A DNA stretch of 64,000 nt from Cytophagales bacterium WSM2-2 (GCA_015472025.1 BNHL01000001.1:2205501-2269500), one strand, 5' to 3'; numbered from the stretch's first letter, positions 7,402 through 17,497 are shown. A program made the numbers and translations. The notes: generated by a model not told the origin, from the sequence alone.

Positions 7402-8619
7402 TCAATTCTTGAGCCACTGCTCAGGGTCAAGGTCGTCTGTGTTTTTTACCAGGCGAAAGTGCAGCTCTGAAACTCCGTCCGGCCTTGTTCGAACACGGCC
7501 AATCTCGTCACTTGTAGTGACTTTCTGCCCTTTTTTTACAAAGACATCTTTTAAGCCGCAATACACGGTACGGTAATCTCCATGACTTAGAATAATCACG
7601 TTTCCGTAGAGCTGCACAAACCCGATGAGGGATACCTCTCCGTTAAACACAGCGTGCACAGGCTCGCTTTGTTTCGTTTGAATATTGATGCCGTCACTCT
7701 GAATTTCAATGCCTTTTAATACAGGATGTGTTTGTTTTCCGAATTTTTGTGAGACAAATCCTGAAACCGGCCACGGAAATTTCTTTTTATTTTCTTCAAA
7801 CGTGGTAGAAAGCGTTACTGCTTCCAGGGCTGATGCTACTTCTTTTACTTTGTCTTTATCCCGGTTTTTGGCTTCACGCGCGAGGCGTTCCAATTCTTCC
7901 TTGATCACCTTCGCGATCATATTATCGAGCTCATTCACGGCCTTGCGCGTTTCTTCGAGTTCACGCCTCAGTCGCTTCTCTTCTTTCTCAAGCGAGCGCA
8001 CGACTTTGCGCTGTTGTTGCTTAAGGCCTGTTAGTCGCTCGCTTTGTTTTAATTCATCGTTGAGGAGATTTTGTTTTTCATTGCGCTTTGCTTCTGTCTG
8101 CTTCACCTGATTGGACAGAATGGTTTGCGTTTTTTCGATGGCCGCAGTCTGCTCTTTCCGGGCTTTTCCATACTGGCTCATGTACTTGAGCCGCATCAAA
8201 AGCTGATCAAATGATTCAGACGCGAACAAGAGCATAAGTTTGTCGGTTTTACCACTGGCTTTTTGTGCAGCGAAAAGCATCGATGAATATTCTTCTTTCA
8301 GATTCGACACATCTTTTTCAAGGGCTTCAATGATCTGGTTGTCTTCTTCGATATCAGCATCGAGAAGGTTGACCTCACTCTTAATGGAAACGATCAACGA
8401 TTCCTGTTGATCAATTCGCTTGTTTAAAGCAGACAGTTCTCCAATTGTGGTTTTTTTCTCCTGGGAGGTTTCGTCCAGGATTTTTTCAGTCTCCTTGATT
8501 TTTTCAAGACTTTCCTGGCGTTCCCGCTGTAAATCAGATTTGTTCTTTTTTTGAGAAAGGGCAACCGCAGGCAGTAAAAAACAGAAACAAAAAATCCAGA
8601 TGTTTCTATCTGCGATCAT
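7402..8619 (-). CDS. EnvC-like murein hydrolase activator (coiled coil plus degenerate LytM domain)
   Basis: 405 residues from ATG 8619. A longer frame begins at 8691, but 8619 gives a signal peptide (IADRNIWIFCFCFLLPAVALSQ) and only a 14-bp overlap with the upstream gene. A long coiled coil (about 25-270) precedes a LytM/M23 domain (about 285-400). The usual HxGxD zinc motif reads SDGIN and the second motif reads ELHFRL, so key zinc ligands appear lost, as in E. coli EnvC, which activates amidases rather than cutting. Likely role: activation of cell-wall amidases at division. Its target amidase is not in the window. Confidence 0.88.
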   Translation of the reverse strand: MIADRNIWIFCFCFLLPAVALSQKKNKSDLQRERQESLEKIKETEKILDETSQEKKTTIGELSALNKRIDQQESLIVSIKSEVNLLDADIEEDNQIIEALEKDVSNLKEEYSSMLFAAQKASGKTDKLMLLFASESFDQLLMRLKYMSQYGKARKEQTAAIEKTQTILSNQVKQTEAKRNEKQNLLNDELKQSERLTGLKQQQRKVVRSLEKEEKRLRRELEETRKAVNELDNMIAKVIKEELERLAREAKNRDKDKVKEVASALEAVTLSTTFEENKKKFPWPVSGFVSQKFGKQTHPVLKGIEIQSDGINIQTKQSEPVHAVFNGEVSLIGFVQLYGNVIILSHGDYRTVYCGLKDVFVKKGQKVTTSDEIGRVRTRPDGVSELHFRLVKNTDDLDPEQWLKN

Positions 8620-9364
8620 ACCTTTTTGGAATCTTAAGGTGGAACTTGAGTTCCTTCGTACCAACTTCTGCCTTGGAGTATTCAAACACAATCGTATTAT
8701 TTACCAGGCCTGATGAATTTCGATAGAAAACTTCAATCAATCCCCGGTAAGGAAAAAGTTTATCGCCCAAAGGCTGGAACTCGGAATAATTCATTTTGAT
8801 GGAATTGTTCGAGTTGGATTCCGTCATATCTACTCGCTCTAGTTTCTTAGTGGTTTTATTGATGAGATTTTGAACCGTGATAGAATCTTCCCGCTGAATT
8901 ATTTTGTTAAAAAAAGAATCTTCACTGATTTCATCACCAGGCCGCTTCGCCACCATCATGTTTCCAAGCAACGCTGCCTGTACTACTTTATAATCAATTT
9001 TAAATTTGAACCGCTTTGATAGTTCAACGTAGTCAAATACGTAATATTCTTTTTGGACATCACTGACAATAGTGATAGAGTCCTTATTGATGAGAACGGA
9101 GCCTCCTTTGATTCCTAAAATATTCAGGTTCATCCAGATCACACTGTCTTTGCGTATCCTGATAGTTGCCTTTACTTCACGCTCTTTGGCGTTATCACGA
9201 AAGACCAGCTTAGCCTTCCCATGCATGTATTCAAAGTCGATTTCCTGGATGTCTGCGGATTGCGGAGTCAATGGAGGCAGCGGACCAATTTTCTTGATAA
9301 TCCTGTGGCTACATCCTGTGGCTATTAACGCTACTGAGAAAATGCAAACAATTACTTTCCGCAT
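8606..9364 (-). CDS. DUF4292 lipoprotein (LolB/LppX-like fold)
   Basis: 252 residues. It has a lipoprotein signal with lipobox (SVALIATGC, acylated Cys about residue 18) and a periplasmic beta-rich domain with AKLVFRDNAKEREVKATIRI and LGIKGGSVLINKDSITIV, the pattern of the DUF4292 family. These resemble LolA/LolB-type folds, so lipid or lipoprotein handling is possible but unproven. The gene overlaps the EnvC-like gene by 14 bp. The order TPR protein - DUF4292 - EnvC is recurrent in Bacteroidota and suggests a shared envelope role. Confidence 0.85.
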   Translation of the reverse strand: MRKVIVCIFSVALIATGCSHRIIKKIGPLPPLTPQSADIQEIDFEYMHGKAKLVFRDNAKEREVKATIRIRKDSVIWMNLNILGIKGGSVLINKDSITIVSDVQKEYYVFDYVELSKRFKFKIDYKVVQAALLGNMMVAKRPGDEISEDSFFNKIIQREDSITVQNLINKTTKKLERVDMTESNSNNSIKMNYSEFQPLGDKLFPYRGLIEVFYRNSSGLVNNTIVFEYSKAEVGTKELKFHLKIPKRYDRR

Positions 9365-9430
9365 GACAGGGGGTCAAACATTAATTAACTACGAAGTTAA
9401 GTATTAGCGTGGGTTGGCAATCGCTTATCC

Positions 9431-11185
9431 TCAATGAATTTTACGATCGGTGATCTTCCGGTTGAGTGCCTCGTTGTCTCCGTGGAGAGATTTTGCTTTC
9501 TGCCACTGAGCGACAGCATCATCGATTTCTCCCAATTGATAAAGGATGTCACCATAATGTTCGAAGTGTAACGCATTAGCATTTTTCATTGACACTACTT
9601 TTTCAATTGTCTTCCGGGCATCCCTGTATTTTCCTTCCTGGTAGAGTACCCACGCATGTGTATCGAGATAAGAAGAATTGTCCGGATGGCTCTTCACAAG
9701 CTGTGCTGACATATTTTCGGCTCTTGGGAGGTTGGTTTTACGTAACGCCAGATAATAGCTGTAATTGTTCAACACGTATTCATAATTCGGATTGAAAGCC
9801 AAAGCGTCTTCGTAAGCCCGATCTGATTTTTCGTAGTCTTTGAGAGCGTTATAACTGTCGCCCAGCATTCCGCAGATTTCGGCCTGGAGTCCGCTATTGT
9901 TGCCCGCCAGTCTTTTTGCCTGCTCCAGCGTACGTGCGGCTTCGCGAAAATTTTTCTTGCGTGTATAAGCAATGCCATTGAAATAATAAATCATGGCCTG
10001 ATTGGGATAGAGCTCCAGCGCTTGCTCCGCATGAACGATGACGCTGTCCGGAGCACCCGTTTGAGTTTCAAGGTAGAGTAGATTTTGCCATGCTTCGAAA
10101 CTGTTTGCTCCGAGCCGAATGGCTTTCAAGTATTCGACACAAGCCAGGTCTTTCTTTTCAAGTGTCAGAAAAAGATCGCCACCCACGAGGTGCACGTCAG
10201 CATCTGTGGGATAATTGGTTTTTAGTTTTTCAAAAAGGCCAGTAACAAAATTTTCCAGCGGTGTGTCATTTTGTTTTTTGGTTCTGCTTTGAGAGATGGT
10301 GGCGTTATATGTGCCGAGCATCAATACTTTACTGGTCAGGGCGACTTCAGAATCTTCAAAAAGCTGGCTGACCATCTCACGGGATTTTTGCTCTTGCCCT
10401 GCATCATGATACAATCCTGCACGCAAGACTTTCGAACTACCGGCATCGGGATGATCGGCAATATATTTGTCAACATAAGTGATGCCCTGGGCCGGCTGAC
10501 CTTGCTGCGAGAGCATTTCGGCCTGCGACAGCACATATCTTTCTTCGTCCGGGAACGTATTGATCAGCTTGTCACCTTCGGTAATAGCTTCATTCATTTT
10601 CCCTTTCAGTAAATAGATCCGTTGCTTTTGCAGAGATGAAAGTTCGTTGATGCCAAGTGCTGCCTCTGCCTGGTTGTACGCTTTTAAGGCATCGTCAAAT
10701 CGGTTGTCTTGCAAATAGATTGCAGCGAGTTCATACAGATTTTCCTCTGTACCACTTATTTCTTTCAGCATCGTTTCAAGAGCCTCCGCGGCTTTACCAA
10801 ACTGATGTTGGGTGGCATAAATGCGTGAGGCCAGCAGATAAAAGTATTTGTTTTTCTTCTCCAGTTTCAGTGCACTTTCAATGCTCTGAATGGCGCGTTG
10901 CAAATCATTTTCAGTATTTCCCTTCAGGTAAATCTCAGCCATCTTGTAGTGAACAGTGGCATTGCCCGGACTGTATTCAAGTGCCTGCTGAAAATAAAAA
11001 AGAGCCTTGGTATAATCTTCCAGGATAAAGTTTTTCTCAGCCTCCGTAAAAACACGTTCGGCTTCCATCACCGAAGCAGTGGCGAACGCATCCTCCTTTT
11101 GTTTCTTCTTACCGCGTTGTGCGAAAGAAGGCACCAATACCAGAAGGCCAAGAACAAGAAAAACAAGCTTCTTCAAATGATACAT
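9431..11185 (-). CDS. Exported tetratricopeptide-repeat protein
   Basis: 584 residues. A signal peptide (MYHLKKLVFLVLGLLVLVPS then FAQ) is followed by roughly a dozen TPR units through to the C-terminus, for example FTEAEKNFILEDYTKALFYF, YELAAIYLQDNRFDDALKAY and HYGDILYQLGEIDDAVAQWQ. There is no catalytic motif. It is a periplasmic or outer-membrane-associated scaffold for protein-protein contacts. The gene sits between the flippase and the DUF4292 lipoprotein on the same strand (48 bp and 66 bp gaps), so co-transcription is likely. The partner proteins are not identifiable from sequence. Confidence 0.85.
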   Translation of the reverse strand: MYHLKKLVFLVLGLLVLVPSFAQRGKKKQKEDAFATASVMEAERVFTEAEKNFILEDYTKALFYFQQALEYSPGNATVHYKMAEIYLKGNTENDLQRAIQSIESALKLEKKNKYFYLLASRIYATQHQFGKAAEALETMLKEISGTEENLYELAAIYLQDNRFDDALKAYNQAEAALGINELSSLQKQRIYLLKGKMNEAITEGDKLINTFPDEERYVLSQAEMLSQQGQPAQGITYVDKYIADHPDAGSSKVLRAGLYHDAGQEQKSREMVSQLFEDSEVALTSKVLMLGTYNATISQSRTKKQNDTPLENFVTGLFEKLKTNYPTDADVHLVGGDLFLTLEKKDLACVEYLKAIRLGANSFEAWQNLLYLETQTGAPDSVIVHAEQALELYPNQAMIYYFNGIAYTRKKNFREAARTLEQAKRLAGNNSGLQAEICGMLGDSYNALKDYEKSDRAYEDALAFNPNYEYVLNNYSYYLALRKTNLPRAENMSAQLVKSHPDNSSYLDTHAWVLYQEGKYRDARKTIEKVVSMKNANALHFEHYGDILYQLGEIDDAVAQWQKAKSLHGDNEALNRKITDRKIH

Positions 11186-11233
11186 TTTGAACCAGTAAAG
11201 GTAGGAATTATTTCAGTGATTGGCGTTCCTGAT

Positions 11234-12688
11234 CTACCCCTGTTCCGGGGTAATTTTGGAATACAGTTTTTTCCTTTCAATCAGGAAAATAAAGCCACAA
11301 TAGATAACTATGATCAATGTATGGAACGCGGTGGCCTGGATTTGGTTTGAGAATGAAAAGGAGTTTACGGCTACAATCAAAAGATAGGTTAATGTGATAT
11401 AGCTAATGCCACTTAGGACCTGGTAAGGAATAGGATAGTATTTCTGCCCGATGAGATAGCAGGCAATCATCATAGCTCCATAAACGATTGCAGTAACCCA
11501 ACTACTTCCATAGTAGCCGGCAATTGGAATTAGTAACCAGTTTAAGACAAACGTAAGTATCGCTCCACCAACGGTAATGATCGTACCGAAGTAAGTTCTG
11601 TCAGTCAGCTTAAACCAGGCAGTGAAATTATAGTATACCCCAAGGAAAAGGTAGCCCAACATCAGCGGAGGCACAATGGGGAGAGCTTCCCAGTAGGATT
11701 TTTTTCTTAGCAGGAGCTTTAAAATGTCCGTATTGATTGAGACACCCAGCATGATGACACAACAAACAATGATGAAGTAGTAATTAACACGGGCAAATAA
11801 CTCCGGAGATTTCTTGTCGGAGGCATTGGTGAAGAAGAAAGGCTCGCCGGCCATACGGAAAGCTGTAACCGCGAGACTCATGATTACAGAAAATTTATAG
11901 CACCCCCCAAAAACACCTACTGCGTATTCAGACGAACGACCCGGATAGAAATTTTCGGGCAACCATTCTTTCAGGGAAAGCCGCGAAAAAAACTCATTCA
12001 TCATTCCAGCCAAACCGGTGATCATCACAGGAAAAGCATACGTAAACATGGAAGGCGTCAATGCACTGTCAAACGTGGGCCTCCATGAAATGAAAGTCTT
12101 AAAAAAGAAAATGATGTAGAAAGAGTTGGCGATCAGGTTGGCAAGAAAAATATAGCCTATACCAACTGCAGGATCGAAGGCGTAGTAAAGGAAATACAAG
12201 TTAAGCCCTGTTAAGATCACCACGTTCGATATCCGGAAGAAAGCAAACAGCAGCGGTTTTTTTTCAAATCGCAGCCGCGCAAAAGGAATACTCACGATGT
12301 TGTCAATGAACATGATGACGGATAACCATACAATGAAATCGCCATGCCCTTTTACATCAAGAATTTCGGCAAACGAACTGGAAAAGAGAATAAAGATTAG
12401 CGATAGAAAAGTGCTGATGAATATTACTGTGGTTTGTGCAATATTGAAAACCCGCTTAGGGTCAGCATCGGGCTTACTGGCATATCGGAAATACGCAGTT
12501 TCCATACCAAAGCTGTACACCACGTTCATCACCCCAACAAATGACATTAAGATGGTAAAAGCTCCGTAATCATCGGGGTCGAAAATGCCGGTGTGAATTG
12601 GGAACAGGAAAAAGTTGATCAACCGGGGTACAATGTTCCCTAATCCGTACACCACAGTCTCACTGGCCAGTCGTCTTATTTTTGACAT
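11234..12688 (-). CDS. Polysaccharide/oligosaccharide flippase (Wzx/MATE-like)
   Basis: 484 residues with about 12-14 hydrophobic helices. It starts with SKIRRLASETVVYGLGNIVPRLINF, here seen in pieces, the usual N-terminus of oligosaccharide flippases of the MOP superfamily. Such proteins move lipid-linked saccharides across the inner membrane for polysaccharide assembly. It is the first gene of the minus-strand envelope block that continues with the TPR, DUF4292 and EnvC-like genes. No glycosyltransferase genes are beside it; the mannose-1-phosphate guanylyltransferase 1.3 kb further on could supply GDP-mannose for the same polymer (inferred). Confidence 0.87.
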   Translation of the reverse strand: MSKIRRLASETVVYGLGNIVPRLINFFLFPIHTGIFDPDDYGAFTILMSFVGVMNVVYSFGMETAYFRYASKPDADPKRVFNIAQTTVIFISTFLSLIFILFSSSFAEILDVKGHGDFIVWLSVIMFIDNIVSIPFARLRFEKKPLLFAFFRISNVVILTGLNLYFLYYAFDPAVGIGYIFLANLIANSFYIIFFFKTFISWRPTFDSALTPSMFTYAFPVMITGLAGMMNEFFSRLSLKEWLPENFYPGRSSEYAVGVFGGCYKFSVIMSLAVTAFRMAGEPFFFTNASDKKSPELFARVNYYFIIVCCVIMLGVSINTDILKLLLRKKSYWEALPIVPPLMLGYLFLGVYYNFTAWFKLTDRTYFGTIITVGGAILTFVLNWLLIPIAGYYGSSWVTAIVYGAMMIACYLIGQKYYPIPYQVLSGISYITLTYLLIVAVNSFSFSNQIQATAFHTLIIVIYCGFIFLIERKKLYSKITPEQG

Positions 12689-12805
12689 TGAAAGAAATAA
12701 GGAACTGCAAATTGTAGTTTTTGCAGCTTCAAATAAATAAAATGATCTGAAAACGCTGTTTTTTGATCAAAAGGTACGTTTAAACGATGTGATTACAATT
12801 TCGGG

Positions 12806-12813
12806 TACATTTG
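12806..12813 (+). promoter_or_regulatory. Candidate -7 promoter element for the T9SS cargo gene
   Basis: TACATTTG matches the Bacteroidota -7 consensus TAnnTTTG and lies 39 bp before the ATG at 12853. No convincing -33 TTTG is found at the expected distance of 17-23 bp, so support is limited to the single element. Confidence 0.35.
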
Positions 12814-12852
12814 TATCCATATCTAGCAGGTTAAGATTAGGAGTAAACGTCA

Positions 12853-13932
12853 ATGTCTATGAGGATTATCGTGTTGGCTTCGATAATGTGGGTTTCTATT
12901 TCGTCAGTTGCAATCGCTCAGAGTTGTTCGAGCGGACCAAACAATAGCAATTTCGTCTTCTTTAACGGATGTCAATCCGGAACAAGTTATTCACTGACCG
13001 GAAATTATACGATTACTGTAGGTAACAACAGTACTGTAAAAATTAACGGAGACGTAACGATCAACGGTACATTAACTGTGGACATGCTTGGCTCGGGTTC
13101 AATTCTGGAGGTCATTTCACCTTATACCTTGACTGCGACCAATATTACATTCAGCGGTAGCGCAACAGGTAAGAATTTAATTGTTGACGGACCATCTGCA
13201 AAAATTGTTGTTTCCAACACACTTAATTTCGGAGGGCTGAATCTGGACATTGACACCAATGGAACTACTGGAGGAAGTATAACGGCAGGATCAGTTACCG
13301 GAGGAGCGAATACAACATGCAGTTCTGATGGAAACTGCCCCACTTTTCACGCGGGCAGTTGTACAGGTGGTGGAGTATGCTCAGGTCAAGGGCTTCCTAT
13401 CACGCTCACCTCATTTTCAGCACTTTCCAAGAGTGAAAGTATTTATCTGAAGTGGACTACATCTTCCGAGATTAATTTCAATTATTTCTCCGTTCAGAAG
13501 TCAGGAAATGGTGAGGTGTTTGATGAATTGACTCAAGTGCGAGGCAATGGCACAACGAACGAAAAGCACGACTATTCTTTTGAAGACATTAATCCGGTTC
13601 TGGGCCGCTCTTATTATCGTATCAGTTCAATTGATTTTGATGGTTTTACCGAGACATTCCCCGCTGTTTCGGTTGAATACCACGGCCCGAAGAATTTTTA
13701 CATCAGCCCTAATCCGGCAGATGGCGGACAAGTCAACGCTCAACTTAATTTTGAAGAAACTGATTCAAAGGCTTCCATTACGATCTATGACAACACCGGG
13801 TCGTTGGTAAGTAAATTTGCTACCGATGGTGCGGGTAAGATTTCTTTGGACTCGCAGTTGAGAGGGGGAATCTACCTCGCAAGGTATACTTCATCTAATT
13901 TCACCGGAACAGTTCGCTTTCTTGTAAAGTAA
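12853..13932 (+). CDS. Secreted protein with T9SS type A sorting domain
   Basis: 359 residues. The signal peptide ends near VAIAQ. The N-terminal half (about 25-180) is rich in Thr, Ser, Asn and Gly with repeated short strands (NGDVTINGTLTVD, TNITFSGSATGK), typical of a beta-helix-like or adhesive surface region. A fibronectin-like stretch follows (LPITLTSFSALSKSESIYLK) and the C-terminal ~75 residues are a Por/T9SS sorting domain (YISPNPADGG to GTVRFLVK). It should be exported across the outer membrane by T9SS and anchored at the surface. Its function is unknown; an adhesin or matrix role is a guess. It converges on the guanylyltransferase with only 10 bp between stops. Confidence 0.85.
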   Translation: MSMRIIVLASIMWVSISSVAIAQSCSSGPNNSNFVFFNGCQSGTSYSLTGNYTITVGNNSTVKINGDVTINGTLTVDMLGSGSILEVISPYTLTATNITFSGSATGKNLIVDGPSAKIVVSNTLNFGGLNLDIDTNGTTGGSITAGSVTGGANTTCSSDGNCPTFHAGSCTGGGVCSGQGLPITLTSFSALSKSESIYLKWTTSSEINFNYFSVQKSGNGEVFDELTQVRGNGTTNEKHDYSFEDINPVLGRSYYRISSIDFDGFTETFPAVSVEYHGPKNFYISPNPADGGQVNAQLNFEETDSKASITIYDNTGSLVSKFATDGAGKISLDSQLRGGIYLARYTSSNFTGTVRFLVK

Positions 13933-13942
13933 TTTAGACTGA

Positions 13943-15019
13943 CTACAAGTATTCGCCTCCATTCGACTTCGCCTTGAGGTCATTGACGAACCTGCGGAAC
14001 AGGTCTTCTTTGTCTTTCTCACACACAATGACCACATTGTCGAAAGTGCCCACTAAATAGCCATTGAGTCCTTGTGCTACGATCAATTTTCCTTTTTCTC
14101 CTTTGATGATGGAATTACGGGTGTCGTACAGCATTGTATCAGCGGTGATCGCATTGTTATTGCTGTCTTTCGGGGAGAGCTCATGAAGTGAAGCCCACGA
14201 TCCCAGGTCATTCCATGCAAAATTACTGGGCCACACGTATACGTTGCTGGCTTTCTCCATGATGCCATAGTCGACAGAAATACTTTTTACCTGCGCGTAG
14301 GCAATGCGGATCGCAGCTTTCTCTTCATTCGTTGAAATTTTATCTGAGATGTCATCAAAGATTTCGGTCATTTCCGGCAGGTGTTTTTTGTAAGCATCAA
14401 GGAAGGCCTGAACACCACAAATAAAAAGCCCTGCGTTCCACACAAAATCACCGCTATCAATAAATTTTTTGGCCAGCGTTAGCTCCGGTTTTTCGGTAAA
14501 CGTTTTTACTTTTTTGAGCGGACTTTTGTTTTCAATGAATTGAATATAGCCGTAACCTGTTTCCGGCCGTGTCGGCTTGATTCCAAGAGTGATCAATTTA
14601 TCCTGCGTCTTCGCATGGTCAATAACCTTTGAAATGGTTTGCTGAAAGTCGACTTCATTTAAAATCAAATGATCAGATGGGCTAACTACAATAACCGCTT
14701 CGGGATTTATTTTTTGAATTTTATAGCAGGCATAGGCGATGCACGGTGCAGTATTTTTTCGCATCGGCTCGGCCAGGATTTGAGAGGATGAAAGTTCAGG
14801 TAGTTGCTGTTTTGTAATTTCCACATGCTCTTCATGTGTGATTACAAAAATATTTTCGCTTGGGCAGAGAGGTAAAAACCGTTCGTATGTGGAGCGAAGT
14901 AATGATTTCCCGGTGCCCATCACATCCAAAAATTGTTTCGGCTGTGAGTTTCTGCTATAGGGCCAGAAACGGGTGCCCACACCACCTGCCATGAGCGCCA
15001 CAAACAAATTTTTATTCAT
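13943..15019 (-). CDS. manC: Mannose-1-phosphate guanylyltransferase
   Basis: 358 residues from ATG 15019. A 62-codon upstream extension of the frame has no family match, and 15019 starts right at the conserved MNKNLFVALMAGGVGTR. Visible motifs are the nucleotidyl-transferase signature GGVGTRFWPYSR, QPKQFL, and FVEKP-like TFTEKPELT with SGDFVWNAGLF. It makes GDP-mannose from GTP and mannose-1-phosphate in the cytoplasm for polysaccharide or glycolipid synthesis. At about 358 residues it is the short single-domain form without the C-terminal phosphomannose isomerase domain. It is divergent from recQ across about 245 bp. Confidence 0.93.
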   Translation of the reverse strand: MNKNLFVALMAGGVGTRFWPYSRNSQPKQFLDVMGTGKSLLRSTYERFLPLCPSENIFVITHEEHVEITKQQLPELSSSQILAEPMRKNTAPCIAYACYKIQKINPEAVIVVSPSDHLILNEVDFQQTISKVIDHAKTQDKLITLGIKPTRPETGYGYIQFIENKSPLKKVKTFTEKPELTLAKKFIDSGDFVWNAGLFICGVQAFLDAYKKHLPEMTEIFDDISDKISTNEEKAAIRIAYAQVKSISVDYGIMEKASNVYVWPSNFAWNDLGSWASLHELSPKDSNNNAITADTMLYDTRNSIIKGEKGKLIVAQGLNGYLVGTFDNVVIVCEKDKEDLFRRFVNDLKAKSNGGEYL

Positions 15020-15266
15020 TGATTCCCGATTGGAAAGTGCGAAGTTAAAAAAGTAATTGATGATCCATTCTTGACGGAAAGAAAAGTAAGCAACATTGCC
15101 ACTTACGTAATTTTTAATGCGAACATTCGTTTGTCTAGTTGAGTGCGAAAAGAACTTATTTCTTACACCGCGGGAGGTTATCCCTCTTTTTTTTATTATC
15201 TTCATTGCCCTGAAAAAAAGGCAGTTAGGTACGTTTTAACTAGAAGAAAATTTTATTGGCAAGATT

Positions 15267-17447
15267 ATGTTGGTGGCAGAAGAGAAAGATGAATTGAAGG
15301 GGAAACTCAAGGAAATATTTGGTTACGACAACTTTCGCGGGAACCAGGAAATAGTAATCAAAAACTTATTGGGTGGGCGCAATACGTTTGTGATCATGCC
15401 CACAGGTGCAGGCAAGTCGTTGTGTTATCAACTGCCGGCCATGGTCAACGATGGGCTCGCTATTGTTATCTCACCGTTGATCGCACTGATGAAAAACCAG
15501 GTCGATCAACTCAATGCTTACGGAATAAATGCACGGTTCCTTAACTCTACATTAAGCAAAGGTGAAATCACCAGGCTACGCAAGGATGCAATTTCAGGAA
15601 AGATTAAGCTATTGTACGTAGCTCCAGAGTCACTCACCAAAGAAGAGAACATAGAGTTTCTACAAAAGGCAAGTATCTCTTTTGTTGCCATCGATGAGGC
15701 TCATTGTATTTCGGAATGGGGCCATGACTTCCGACCGGAATACCGCAAGATCAAATCGATGATTGCGCAATTGGGCGACATGAACGTGATCGCACTTACT
15801 GCAACAGCAACTCCCAAAGTGCAACTCGACATTCAAAAGAATTTGCAGATGGAAGAAGCAGATGTTTTCATCTCTTCTTTCAATAGAAAAAATCTTTACT
15901 ACGAAGTCAGGCCCAAGAAGGAGACAAAGAAGCAACTGATTCGATTTTTAAAGGATCACAAAGACAAATCCGGAATCATCTATTGCCTGAGTCGCAAAAA
16001 AGTAGAAGAGATCGCGGAGTTACTAAACGTTAACGGTTTCAAAGCGGCTCCGTACCATGCCGGTCTAGATCCTGACGTTCGCATGAAAAACCAAGACGAC
16101 TTCCTTAACGAAGAAGTAAATATCATCTGTGCGACCATTGCTTTTGGAATGGGTATCGACAAACCGGATGTCCGTTTTGTGGTACACTATGATGTGCCGA
16201 AATCTTTGGAAGGATATTACCAGGAAACAGGTCGCGCAGGTCGCGATGGTCTTGAAGGATTGTGTCTGATGTTCTATAGTCACAATGACCTCAACAAACT
16301 CGAAAAATTCAATAAAGACAAATCTGTTCAGGAGCGTGAGAACGCAAGGATCCTTTTGCAGGAGATGGAGTTCTACGCTGAATCGCCGGTCTGCCGGAGG
16401 AAACAATTGCTTCACTACTTCGGTGAAGAGTACATAGGCAAAAACTGCGGCATGTGTGACAATTGCACTAACCCGCGCGAACGTTTTGAAGGATCACAGT
16501 TTGTGAAAATTGCTATTGAAGCAGTGAAGCAAACAAATGAACGTTTCGGGCTTGCACATTTGGTCAACGTCATTCGTGGAGAGGAAGATGAGTACGTAAA
16601 AAGCTATGCGCACTTTGACCTGCCGATTTATGGTCAGGGCGACACTGAGGATGCAGATTTTTGGAAATCGGTAATCCGCCAGGCATTGATTTATCAGTAT
16701 CTCGAAAAGGACATTGAGAATATCGGGGTCCTCAAAATAACTCAGAAAGGACTGGCGTTCCTGAAGAAACCGCACGAGATCGAACTTGCGCGTGATCATG
16801 ACTTCACCACCATAGCCCAAGAAGAGGAGTCAAGTGAGCGCACGCCCGTTTCAAAGTCGTATGACGAGAAACTGTTTGAGATACTCAAGGCACTTCGCAA
16901 AAAAATTGCAAAGGAAAAAGATCTGCCTCCTTATGTGATCTTCCAGGATCCGTCACTTGAGGAGATGGCCACCACTTATCCTACCACCAAAGAAGAGATG
17001 GCCGGAGTAAATGGGGTGGGCATGGGCAAGGTGAATAAGTTTGGGAAGGAATTCCTTGAGGTGATCCAAAAGTACGTAGACGACAATGACATTGAGACAG
17101 CCGCAGAAGTTGTCGTCAAGTCATCGGTCAACAAGTCTAAAATTAAGATATTCATCATTCAACAAATCGATCGCAAAGTTGACCTGGAGGAAATAGCGGA
17201 GAGCAAAGCCCTTAGCTTTGATGAATTGCTCACCGAAATGGAGAATATCTGCTACAGTGGCACAAAACTGAACGTGGACTACTACATTGATGACGTATTG
17301 GACGAGGGTAAACAGGAAGAGATCTACGATTATTTCCTCAATAGCGAAACAGACAGCATGCAAGACGCTATGGCTGAATTGAAGGGCTACAGCGAAGAGG
17401 ACGTTCGCCTGATGAGGATCAAGTTTTTGAGCGAATACGCCAACTAG
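15267..17447 (+). CDS. recQ: ATP-dependent DNA helicase RecQ
   Basis: 726 residues. The helicase core has Walker A TGAGKS (about 46-51), DEAH box at 143-146 in AIDEAHCISEWGHDFRP, and the RecQ motif VI QETGRAGRDG. The zinc-binding domain has CRRKQLLHYFGE then CGMCDNC, followed by the RQC winged helix and an HRDC domain (about 530-610, ILKALRKKIAKEKDLPPYVIF). An additional C-terminal helical segment after HRDC is usual in Bacteroidota RecQ. It unwinds DNA 3'-5' in recombination and fork repair. A strong terminator follows at 17470. Confidence 0.97.
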   Translation: MLVAEEKDELKGKLKEIFGYDNFRGNQEIVIKNLLGGRNTFVIMPTGAGKSLCYQLPAMVNDGLAIVISPLIALMKNQVDQLNAYGINARFLNSTLSKGEITRLRKDAISGKIKLLYVAPESLTKEENIEFLQKASISFVAIDEAHCISEWGHDFRPEYRKIKSMIAQLGDMNVIALTATATPKVQLDIQKNLQMEEADVFISSFNRKNLYYEVRPKKETKKQLIRFLKDHKDKSGIIYCLSRKKVEEIAELLNVNGFKAAPYHAGLDPDVRMKNQDDFLNEEVNIICATIAFGMGIDKPDVRFVVHYDVPKSLEGYYQETGRAGRDGLEGLCLMFYSHNDLNKLEKFNKDKSVQERENARILLQEMEFYAESPVCRRKQLLHYFGEEYIGKNCGMCDNCTNPRERFEGSQFVKIAIEAVKQTNERFGLAHLVNVIRGEEDEYVKSYAHFDLPIYGQGDTEDADFWKSVIRQALIYQYLEKDIENIGVLKITQKGLAFLKKPHEIELARDHDFTTIAQEEESSERTPVSKSYDEKLFEILKALRKKIAKEKDLPPYVIFQDPSLEEMATTYPTTKEEMAGVNGVGMGKVNKFGKEFLEVIQKYVDDNDIETAAEVVVKSSVNKSKIKIFIIQQIDRKVDLEEIAESKALSFDELLTEMENICYSGTKLNVDYYIDDVLDEGKQEEIYDYFLNSETDSMQDAMAELKGYSEEDVRLMRIKFLSEYAN

Positions 17448-17469
17448 GATCACTTCGAAAATAAGTCAG

Positions 17470-17497
17470 GGCCTGCCAAAAGCAGGCCTTATTTTTT
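17470..17497 (+). terminator. Rho-independent terminator after recQ
   Basis: GGCCTGC (17470-17476), loop CAAAA, GCAGGCC (17482-17488), then TTATTTTTT. It lies 22 bp past the recQ stop and separates recQ from the ATP synthase operon. Confidence 0.85.
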
